DNA from: Capitella teleta
Lineage: Eukaryota > Annelida > Polychaeta > Capitellidae
DNA: 64,000 nt
Reading direction: 5' to 3'
Assembly: GCA_000328365.1 (NCBI GenBank)
Contig: KB297123.1
Coordinates: 22,701-86,700 of the forward strand
The notes below the pieces were generated by a model. It was not told the origin of the DNA. It saw nothing but the letters and a program-made list of their open reading frames with translations, and did not search any database. This document shows positions 23,687 to 64,000 of this stretch, one piece after another (positions within the stretch are counted from its first letter, which is position 1; the number at the start of each line of letters is the position of its first letter). The position numbers and the translations under genes were made by a program.

Positions 23687-26600
23687 CTCATTAATTTTTG
23701 TACCGTATGATCAGCTAGTTTCTTCTGTTCAATCTGTGAACCCAGATAGTGGTTGGGCATCGATACGATAAACCTTGAAGCCACTGGTCTGATATCATGT
23801 ATATCGCATGGGCCGAGGGATGCCCGATTGGCAGACCAGCTTCCCACCGCATTGCTTTCCTCAAATTCCTGGCATATATTATAATAAATTACGATGGCAG
23901 TGGTAGCACTGAACAGCTGATTTCAGCATTTATGAGAGCAATTTACAATAGTTCAGTTATTGCGCCATATATATGCTATATGAGGTGGAAGCGTACGCTA
24001 CACACGGAACAGGATTCATCGCAAACCAACCTGTGGGGACATTCGTGTTTCGTCTACGTGAACTTGTATTATGTTACTAATTACTACTATTTTTTTAACT
24101 GGCAGACAGGGTATGGATAATTGTTGGGAGCGGCGTGCACTTTGTTGGTAAAAGTGCAAAGATCTGTGCATTTTTTATTTTTGGTCGGTCCTAAATGGTT
24201 ACATTTGCAATAGTAGATCAGACGATCGAAGAATCGGGGAGTTTGATTGTAATTTCGGTTTGCACACGAAATCAGGACTATAGTATTCGTGAATCATGTC
24301 TCAGCATATAGCACACACCTCCTTCCACCAGCGTCTACACGGGTTTACATAAATTAACATTTCTCTGGAAAAAAAAAAAAATCACAAATCACCGAAATTA
24401 TTCGTGATTTCAAAGGCTAACGACCCCTTCGATATACATTGCTTCACACCTCCGAACCTGCCAAACAACGAAAAAAAAAAAGTTTCGTGAAAAAGCCATA
24501 AAGAATAACTCTTGTTACCCTGCCCAAAACAGTGAGGACACCCCTAGATCAATCACTATTTTTGTCATGCGAATACCCTGTCATTAGAGGTAACACAGAA
24601 AAATGTAACTTTGGGGAGGAAACGTGTGGTGGCGTACGGTATCAATTGTTTTGGTGAAATCTAGCAACTGTTGATGAATGAAGGCGAGTGTTGAAAGTCT
24701 TGGTGGTTGCCTACGAGAATTCACTCGAGTGTAATCTCGCCTTCAGCTGTTTCCTTTGATGTTCGTGTCTGAAATTGCTGGTTTCTTTCACACCTTTTGT
24801 CTGAGTGTCAAAAATCTTGTCTGGGATTCATGTTCTCTTTCGCGCCTAATTAGATTTTGACTCGGGTAAACTTGTGAGACGAGAATCCAAGAGGTTGCTC
24901 AAGATACGACTCAAGGATTCATCAAGTAGTGAACTAAGTTATACATACCTAAGAGATAAGAATATAAGCAGAGATAAGGTTTATAAGGAGTGTCCTTATA
25001 GTGTACCTGAAGTCCTCAGTTTGCTATTGTTGTCACGAGTCTTGTAATTAATCTACACATGCAGCAGGAGGCAGAGGTAGACGTAGCCAGCAGCGTGCTT
25101 ACAAATTGTCCCATAGAAGAAAAGGAAAAATGCAATTCTGGAGGAGGTCAGTGAACCATGTCAATCTTTTAACTCGAAGATAAAAGTCGACAGGATGCGA
25201 GAATGATTGACACTTTATGACACAGTATACTGTGAAACTGCTGAACTTATGGAGCTTGCTTTTCGGATCAAACATAATCGAGCATGTTCCTTTTATATAA
25301 ATCGTTGCTTTTGATGAATCGCAGCCGCCAGACGATCACGCCAAAACCCCATCATGTGACATTGTCTTGACCTCAGAGGTCAGCAGTTCATTTGATCCGA
25401 TTTCTAAAGACGCTCGTTCGGCCAGTTGCGATATGCTTCACGTTTTTTGATAATGAAAATTTCGGGGTTTCTATCGAACGATATAGAAAATCAGAGAAGG
25501 GTAGCAATTTAACTGACAGCTGATAAACATCGCATTAAATTCATCCCCCGTGTCTCCATGGGGCCCAGCGCCCCCACATCGCAAGGGGCGCTCACGCCAT
25601 GTGGTCAATGCATTCCGCGATATGAATAAAACTTCAACTCTGAAGCCCAACGTTGAAATGCGTGTGCACCGCTACGTAATGCCATGCATCAGAACAGGTT
25701 ATCTCACAAGAAGCAACTCTTGTGTTGTATTGAATGTGATATGCTTCGTTAATTATATTCTATTCGCAGGACACTTTCGGACCTAACGTACACCAATTAA
25801 TACAGGGTATCACTCATGAAACATAAAATTATAACCCCCGCCAATGATCCCCGCATCACTGGGGGGCACTTACATGTCGGGTTCAAGCCAAAGAGGCAAT
25901 TCTTGAGGATTCAATCTCATTGTGACCTTCATTAGCTCAGTCATCATTCAGTGGCTGCGAAGTCATGGTCGTATGTTATAGAGATGGCGGATTGAGTGAC
26001 GGTGCGGAGATTTCATGAATATTTTCAAATCCCAATGAGATACTTGAATCCACATTCTAATTCAGAAGACATTTATTCTTCGAATTTCCAGGCTATAAGA
26101 ATTAGGAGAAGTTCAAAGATTTATGGGTTTTCAACTTTTAATCTCGTGTTTAAGGAAGGAGGAAGTGTTCCATGACAGAACAGCGTGACGTCACAAGTCC
26201 CAACGATCCATTGTGCGAGACGTCCAATTAGAGGGATACCTGCAGGAGAATATTCGGACCCCCCGTCGAAGGGCGATTGTTGCTCGCCAGGGGGCAGACT
26301 GAGACGAACGACCGAGGACCATTGTGGCAGGGCTCATCTCGCGTCAAGTGAAGATTGGTTTGTCAAAAAACTCAAAGACTGAAACATGAAAACTGACAAG
26401 CAGAAGCACATTGCTAGGTCGGATATGTGAGAATTTGTTTAACGTGACGGTGAATTATTATTGATATGCGTAGAGGTCACGGGCTCATTCGATGTTCAGA
26501 GGGTATACATGTAGATAACATTTGATGATCAATATACCACGCCTTATGAGTGAAGGAAATCTGGGAACATGTATATTCATGTATATGGTTATGTGATCTT

Positions 26601-29600
26601 CTTAGTCTGTTGACTCATGTCAACAGAGCGACGCATTTGGGGCGGCATCTTCTGTTGGGCTTGGACCATGGACCACACAGATCTTAAATGAACATAAACT
26701 ACAAGAGCATTCAATGAAGTATATCTAACAACATCAGTTGAATGCCTTACCCCTAATATGACCCCAACACATCAGCCGACCTTTCCGAGGGATTACACCT
26801 TTAGACATGTTTCAATTTAAGGATTTTGTGAAATTTTAGAAGCGCCTTTTATCTCTTTTGCCAACTACAAGTTTCTTTTTACCACAAAGCCTCTTCACAC
26901 CTTGAAGCGTTACTTCATAATTACTATGAAGAGGATAGCTGAGTGTCAACATGGCTTCCCCACAGACGCCTCTGAGAAGACTTCTGAGTGGGTCTGTAAA
27001 CCATGTGCTCCTTTCATGTTGGGAGCTGAGCAGAAAAGCATAGCGTGTAAAATCGAGAGGCATGGGTGAAATATGGAATGAAATGCGATTCAGCTGGGCG
27101 TATGATCCTTCATATACTTTCATGGAATTGCCGATTTCGTATTGAGCACGGATTTGCAATGTGTTGAATGGCTGCAGGTTGGTTGAGCCAACTTATTCGC
27201 ACTTTTTTCATTGATAGAAGAGAGAACCACGATTCGTGAAGATGGGGCGTCCGGGGAGCATTTGAGCAGACTGACGGCGAAAAGTTCACCACCGTTCAAG
27301 TACTAAAGTGGACGGTCTTACAAATAAGGCGTTAGGGGAAGTGTCCGCGGTATCTGGTGTCCCAGTCTGAGTCCATTATTCTCTTAATGTCATCTCACTA
27401 CTTGATTGGTGGGCTGACCACTTGTTTAATGACTATCTACTCTATATCGGTGAAGAGAGGGCTATTGTCCACTACTTGGCTAATTTGGACCTCAAAGCAC
27501 CGCCTCTGACGATTCTCAGGTTTTATTAAAGGCTCAAGTCCTCCGGCTCTAATTATGCTAATCCACATCAAGTGCTTTGTGTGATCTGCTCTGACAGCTT
27601 TCGGGTTTCAGTTTCGTTTACTCTTGAAAATGAAGAACGGAGATTCTAAGGCATCTTCATAAATGCATTTAGGGTGTTTGGTATCCAGTATTTTTATGGG
27701 ATAATAGGAAAAATGGAATTTGGAGTCGGCCAGTCAAGCGATTATATTTCTTTTTTTTCTTCTTTTTTTTTTTCAAATCTCGTTTTAATATCGTTTTAAT
27801 TGTTTTTCCAGTCAATGATATTTATTTTTAATGCAGTTTATTATTATTAGTGGTTTAAATCTGATACATATTGTATTATTTATTATATTTTTATTTTATT
27901 TATTTTATATTTTTATTTTATTAGTTTAAATCTCCCACATTAATTTTTTTTTGTTATTTGTGCTCACCATTAATTATGTTTTATTCCTTTGGCTGTGATT
28001 TTAGCGTAAAGAGTTTCTTCGTGTTGGATACGCTTCACAAGTTATGAATTCTTATTTTGATCGATTATAATCATTATTAATGTTTTTGCACAATTCAAGG
28101 GTATCCTGGTTCTCAACCCTCTCCACGATGAAATTTGCAATTGTGCAATCGCGCACATGCTTGGGTTATGGATTACAAGATCAAAAGTCATAACAATAGA
28201 ATGACTGTGCAATGTTAAAGCACCAATTCGCAGGTGTTTGGAATTTAAGGAGGCTATTATAGGCTATTTATAGCATAAAGCATCAGCATGTCGAGTTGTC
28301 ATTGAGCTGTTCGTGTGGCGGAGTCCCTTAAATCTGGCTTCAATTCTGACCGATCGCGTGACGTACTCCTATAAGCATTCTGGGGACTCATTTATAATTC
28401 TATGGTCATAACTACTCTTGGCTTAAAGTAGATGGCTTTTCCCCCCAAGCAATGAGTTGCATCGTTCGGTGCTGGTCGATTAAGGATCCAGGTTTCATTC
28501 CTTCAACAATAAGTGTTAAGCCAATATGGGGTCGTTTTGTATGGGAGAATGACTCTCCAGCAATACTAGTAAATGACGGTGATGATGATGGTGCTGATGA
28601 TGGTGATGATGATGGTGCTGATGATGGTGATGATTATGGTGCTGATTGTCATCACCTCAAGAAGCACTTCCATCACAGGTAACAATGATGCAGATATTCG
28701 TGTAAAGCACCAAAACATTCTACACAATACAGTATGAATATGATTAAGCAGCATCAAGTGCCAGCATTCCAACTCGTGATCCGTTCTGTGTGCACATACG
28801 CACCACACCTCTTGAGCAAGTGATCGCTGGTTCAACACGCGATGCCGCTATTTACCTATCTCCACTCTACGTGGCGCCACTCGACTCCTTCAGGTGCCGA
28901 AGAAGGTGACACAAGGCCAGATCAATCATCAACATCAGACCAAAGAGCTTCGCGGGAAGTTCGACAATGCTGGACTTTGGACGTGATTATATACAATTTC
29001 TTCTTTAATGAGTGTATTATTTTGAAATTATTTTTCATTGGATGCATGATTAGTCGAAAGTGTAGAGAGTTCACCATACGGGTATAATAGTTGTTGCTAT
29101 TGGTAATCATTACCTATCAATATTTAAGTAGGAGAATTATGGAGCATTAAGTGGTAGTGCGTAGTAAATATGAAAAATCTTAACCAGAAGGAGACTTAAC
29201 ATCGATCCTCCTCATACGACCTCCGAATTTATATCTTCTGTGTTTGAATAGCGGTAATTCCATAGCAAGACTTGCCATCAACCATTGTTTTATTATTCTA
29301 TAAGTAGGCCTAGTTAGAATTTACCTATATGTTCTGTTATGAGTTCTGAGAAACCAATTAGGATTTAGCTTCTTTTTCATGTACAAATTCTTAGATGCAC
29401 AAAATTAGGGTGAAGATTGTGAGACATTTGTTATAGGAACAATGAGTGAAGAAGAATTGACGATGGAAATCACTACAAATATTGTTCAAAATCAAGGATC
29501 AGGATTCAGAAGGCTCTAATCCGGGAAGCTAAACAGGAATAGTACAGGATATTCAAGTAGAACAGATCTATCACACTTGAGATGCTGGCTTTCCTTGCCT

Positions 29601-29743
29601 AAGAAGAATTCCGTTGCCATATGCATTCGGAACGTTATGATTTTCAAAATAGAGAGGACACCACTAGGAGTACGTTATGAATTAAGTCCTGAACAATGGC
29701 GCCAAAATGCGTTATGATCAACAGACATTCGTAAATAACACCT
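23687..29743. other. intergenic between convergent genes
   Basis: No confident gene. The - strand frame 26836-27159 (107 codons) has a protein-like look but no recognisable family. AT-rich, T-run-rich sequence fills about 27750-27960. A CRE palindrome is at 26186-26193. Confidence 0.4.
28577..28646. repeat. 24-base minisatellite
   Basis: About three units built on GGTGATGATGATGGTGCTGATGAT. In one frame this reads as acidic GDDDGADD repeats, but there is no other sign of a gene. Confidence 0.85.
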
Positions 29744-29749
29744 TTTATT
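29744..29749 (-). terminator. probable polyadenylation signal of the stomatin gene
   Basis: AATAAA on the - strand (TTTATT on +) lies about 620 bases past the stomatin stop codon. It is the first canonical hexamer I noticed downstream. Confidence 0.4.
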
Positions 29750-30368
29750 AAATTTTTCAAGACATAAGGCGAGAATGACATGTCTGACTAGAGCACACCA
29801 ACGAGCCAGAAATGCTTCCAAATATGATTCCAATGCTGCCCCAAAAATTTATCAGAAGTTGTAAAAATTTTGTCGTGTCCATTGATGCGTCTACACACTA
29901 TGACAACAACACACGGAGGGATGTAAAGTCAAAAGGAATCAAATGATCAAATTGGTTTAAATGTCAGTTCCAGGAATAACAGCAAAAACAACCAACGAAT
30001 AAAAACACAGCGCCAACAATAAAGCCGTTTATCACAAATGAAACTACGTATTCTAAAATAAAGATAATATCTAAAAAGAAAAAGAACAAGAAATCCAATC
30101 CGGATATTCGTTTGAGTACATTCTGTTAAAGTGAAGAAATGAGTCGTATTGGATACAAAGATGGCGCCATAGTAATATTAATATAATATATAGTCTATTA
30201 TCTGAAACCCCTTTTGTACAATAACTTTGATAGAATATAATTATTTTGTGTGTGTGTGTGTGTATGTATTCTGACCAATCGGTTATCAACCTGTTTTATC
30301 AAAAAGAGTGAAAGCTACACATCGGTTGCGCCAGAAGGAACGGAACAGCAGCAAGAGTTTTTGAAACC

Positions 30369-56482
<26,114 letters not shown>

Positions 56483-56497
56483 GGACGATATTCCTCA

Positions 56498-60524
<4,027 letters not shown>

Positions 60525-61493
60525 TTGATTTTTCATAATTATTTCATTTAATGTTCTGTAAATATTGCTTGCACAAGTATATGTAATTATCTACTACATG
60601 GTACATACTAAAGTATCGGGGTGTTTTTCGCTGTCACTCAGTTATTTCCAAACACTTTTAAAATAGATACCGTGCACACAGGCCTTTTAAACTATTTTGT
60701 GTACCAATAAGTGAGACACATTGTGTGTATTTTTTGCCGAGAGCACCGTGACACTCGATCTCAATAAATGAGTCGTTTAGATTGCATAATTTGGTGGCGA
60801 GGGCGATGCACGTGCTCCAATGGAGCCAATGAGCCGATTTGTATCATTGCACCTCATTTTGAGATACAAATGAATCTAAATCCAACCTACATGCACTCGA
60901 CTGCATGTCGGTGACATCTTTTGATAATGAACCATACGTATTATTACCAAATAAAAGTCCAACGAAGTGAACCAAAAATTCACCTAGTTCGTTGTTATTG
61001 GTCGAGAAGTACAAAGAAACACTCTCCCCTTCTTCAGCAGAGGAATCGAAGCAAATGAGACCAATTAACAGTGATGGATTGAGTGCAAGTTCCGTGCAAC
61101 ATCCAGCTCAGTGGTCAGGCAATCCATAGGTCACTTCTGCCACTCCGTTCGTCTTGTCTAACGAAGGTAGGTATATGAATTGATCCTTGACTGTAGACGT
61201 CTCAGTCAAAGTCACGAGTCTCATCCGTCTGACAATCAGATAGCATGGCTGTGATTCAGCTGATGTTTTTTATCGATCTCGCCAGCACTTTATCAAATTG
61301 CGACACGCGATCAATATTAAATTCACGGAGACAGGACTGACTCGCTGAATATTTAACCACACTTTAAAACATAAAATTGGCTTCGGTGATAAATCTCAAA
61401 ATTATTTTTTCATTCCGTTTCCGTTTGAGTTAATACATGTATAACTAAGTTTCTGATCCAGGCGTCGTTGGATGCAGGTTAAAACTGAAAATC

Positions 61494-61705
61494 CTATCTT
61501 GTGAGAATAGAGACGAGGTCATTCAGCATTGACGTGCGTGCGTAACTGAACACAGCGTAATAAGAGAAAGCCAGCTCGGCACGAGAATAGAACATCTGAA
61601 TTGAGATAGAGATTCCCTTAAAGATGGCTGCAAGGACGTTGGTGCTGGAAAGGAGGGTATATTGGGCAAGGGGTAATTTCTCCTGTTTACGAGGGGATAT
61701 CAACT
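61494..61705 (-). CDS. possible terminal exon, unrecognised
   Basis: On the - strand a good acceptor (TTTACTTTCCTTTCAG) is followed by 69 open codons (LISPRKQEKLPLAQYTLL... ending NDLVSILTR) and TAG. Composition is protein-like, with alternating hydrophobic segments. It would be the last exon of a gene whose upstream exons lie at higher coordinates; I found none. The family is not recognised. Confidence 0.22.
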
Positions 61706-62099
61706 CTGAAAGGAAGTAAATATCGATCGTATTTAGTAGAGCGTCTTGCCCAATTTCTACGATGATCTCATGAAACGAAGGTTCTGTAATGAGAACAAGT
61801 TGTCAACGGAAAAATTGCTTGTGTGCATAATGGGGAGAAACAATTATAACGCACACGAGGTGGTATTAGAGTGATATGCTGCTGTTTGAAGAGGAACTAG
61901 ACGGAATATAGCGACTCGTATAATGAGATAACTTCATCGATCAGAGATGGGCAAAAGGCAGATTAGCGTTAATCATGTGAGATAAGCATTAGATGACAGT
62001 TCAGTGCGATGATACATAACGCTGATCTAAACAGCACGTGTGCCGCTTTGCTTTCGTGTATTTGCAGGTATACTGTGTTACATATATTACCATCGCTGG

Positions 62100-62470
62100 G
62101 AGCAATGGCCGAGTGGATGGCGTGCGTGCGTGATGAGGTTTTACGGCTCCACCCAAATCAATCGGATGATACGGGTCTGGGAAAAGGCCTGGGACCGGGG
62201 TTTTCCCCTACTCTTATCGATAAATCCCAAGGGTTCTTTATCCTGCATACCACCATAGACAGTAGTATGCAGCGCCCGGCCTTGTTACGCAGTTGGGCAG
62301 CACTGCAGAGTCACTGAAGAATCACAATTAGAACGAATTACAATTGTAATTCACAATCATAACGCCCGTGGCCTGATCGGGTCTCGAACCCGGGACCTCG
62401 ACCCCCACGGTCGGCATAGGATTGCAGTCAGCCGGTTTAACCCACTGAGCTATTCGGTGCACCAATCCCT
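62100..62470 (-). mobile_element. SINE-like composite with tRNA-related head
   Basis: On the - strand 62462-62371 carries TAGCTCAGTGGGTT (A box) and GGTTCGAGACC (B box) with a T-arm that pairs at four of five positions. The acceptor stem does not pair and no tRNA fold closes, so it is a SINE head or tRNA pseudogene. The body continues to about 62100. The far end carries a second A-box-like GGCCGAGTGGATGG on the + strand, so two elements may be joined or nested. Confidence 0.55.
62335..62352. repeat. 18-base perfect palindrome
   Basis: GAATTACAATTGTAATTC lies inside the SINE-like composite between the two tRNA-like parts. Confidence 0.9.
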
Positions 62471-63172
62471 TCCCCCCGAGTGGATGGCAACCGATCATCT
62501 TGCAATTCTAAGAGTTATGGAAATTAAAACAGCTACAGCATTGTGGAGGACCATGGTCGCCAATTACGACTTGGCACCGAGGTGGTAATGGTTTTACCAT
62601 AACCTTGGAATCTAACCTCAGCGCATTTTGACGTCTGCTCTGTTTTGGCAAAATTTGCATTTCCTGGGGCCTGTTGACTTTCGGTTGATTCGGGGTTTGG
62701 GTTTTTTTTACTGGTTCACAGATACATGTAATATTGAACATCAGAAGCCAATTTCATCAAATATACATGGAGCACAGAGCCCTGGGACCAGGCCACACCG
62801 GAAGGTAATTCATTGTCAGAACAATAAAGGCTAAATATACAACATGTTTTTGGTATAAAACCATAATTTCATTGTCAACGTTCGAGATTAGGTGTATGTG
62901 TTACCAATGTACTATCAGCATGCATCTTCTTTACAGTATATACCCACTGACACTGTAGAGCCTTGAACCATATAACTCCTCATCACTAAATAATACATAA
63001 GCCTTCGGGGCATCTAGGGTCCATCTCATATTCGGGCTGAGGGAGCCATAGGGAGTAAAGTGCTTTGATTACCAAAGGACATGAGCTGGACAGGCCTTGC
63101 AAGCAGGGGCATGTACCTGCATGTTTTGAAGCCCAGTGTCTGACTGCACCTTGTCCCAGTAGGGCCAATACT

Positions 63173-63175
<3 letters not shown>

Positions 63176-63239
<64 letters not shown>
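63176..63239. repeat. (TA)n microsatellite
   Basis: About 32 TA units, abutting the hairpin at 63232-63279. Confidence 0.97.
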
Positions 63240-63240
<1 letters not shown>

Positions 63241-63279
63241 CCAGATTCCTATTATGTAATAGGAAGCTGGTTTTTATAT
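63232..63279. repeat. long hairpin next to (TA)n
   Basis: AAGCCAGATTCCTATTA pairs with TAATAGGAAGCTGGTTT around a two-base loop with one or two mismatches; weaker TA pairing extends it outward to about 22 base pairs. Confidence 0.85.
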
Positions 63280-64000
63280 CTATGGGTACTCATGCAAGCT
63301 CCTTTGTCATGGTGACGCCTGACGGGTGTAATTATTATGTAATGAGGGAAATGCCCTAAAATTTCACTTATTTGTGTGCACGAACTCGCTCAGAAGTCAT
63401 CTTTGTCATTGAATTTTGACCAAACAAGTTATTAGTTCGGAAAATGGTGAAATTTGGCTTCCTGTAATATTGTACGGGAAAATTTAATGTCAGTTGGTAT
63501 TTCCAAAACGAAAACTCACTTAGCGATCGGATCATCGACACGGGAAATTCGGTCTATAGATGAGATCTACAATAGATGAGACGCTGCTCAGGAATTAGAC
63601 CTCGTTGCGGGCGATTGATGCATTACATACACACACACAAAAACAAAATTGCAACAGAATTCATGTTTGATGCGCTTTATGCATAAAATGCAGTTGAATA
63701 AAACACCAACAAACCTCCCACTGTCACAACTGCACTTCCCACTTAGAGAGGGCTAGTAATGGACGATAGACATTTAAAGCATTGCAAAAGACAAGTACGC
63801 TTTTTGACAGAGAAATATCAACATATAACACTTGCTGTGGGCTAATTCCTAGATACGTGGACTTTGAGAATTTTTCACAATCTCGCTTTCTTCTCATGTT
63901 CGATTTCAGACTGTGGTGTCACAAAATTAATTATCCGATTCTTAATTTGAGCCGTCGAGTGAGCAGATCTTTCAACAGGTTTTATATTATAAATCTCACA

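Noticed and set aside
28452-28682. Acidic Asp/Gly/Ala-repeat protein
   Set aside because: The repeat is a DNA minisatellite; flanking residues show no domain and no splice or start context.
62371-62462. Functional tRNA gene
   Set aside because: A and B boxes are present but the acceptor stem does not pair and no anticodon arm closes.

Overview
The window is eukaryotic nuclear DNA from an invertebrate animal, most likely a marine bilaterian. Genes are split into many short exons by GT-AG introns, base composition is AT-leaning, and intergenic space holds long microsatellites, tRNA-like (SINE) pieces, a LINE remnant and a Ty3/gypsy fossil. I cannot fix the phylum. There is no operon structure and no rRNA or CRISPR array.

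Two protein genes are well supported; in both, every splice junction keeps the reading frame. (1) On the + strand at 17785-23120, eight exons encode a 493-residue secreted cysteine-rich protein with an N-terminal signal peptide and a C-terminal GPI-anchor-type tail. The protein is two copies of one roughly 11-cysteine unit, and two introns fall at equivalent points with equal phase in both copies. A perfect RFX-type X-box lies 125-138 bases before its first ATG. (2) On the - strand at 56482-30369, eight coding exons encode a 327-residue stomatin/MEC-2 family membrane protein (SPFH domain). Its first intron is about 19.5 kb. Its sixth coding exon exists in two versions (32390-32445 and 32054-32109) with equal length and phase. 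Including both or neither breaks the frame, so they should be mutually exclusive and swap a 19-residue piece at the end of the SPFH domain.

Layout: 1-17.6 kb has no confident gene; it holds a pair of direct repeats around a broken Ty3/gypsy reverse transcriptase piece, a CRE-bearing promoter-like stretch near 5.4 kb, a tRNA-derived SINE near 5.9 kb and simple repeats. 17.6-23.7 kb is the GPI-anchored protein gene. 23.7-29.7 kb is intergenic. 29.7-56.5 kb is the stomatin gene; its giant first intron contains near-consensus X-box palindromes, a possible alternative first exon at 48.0 kb, a repeat family (43.4 and 51.0 kb), a LINE scrap and foldbacks. 56.5-64 kb is intergenic apart from one weak exon candidate, a 355-base (AAT)n tract, a SINE composite and a hairpin next to (TA)n.

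The two genes converge tail to tail about 6 kb apart. Their proteins are both predicted at the plasma membrane, one GPI-anchored outside and one a cytosolic-face hairpin scaffold, but nothing in the sequence shows that they work together. All calls were made by reading alone; no database search was run.
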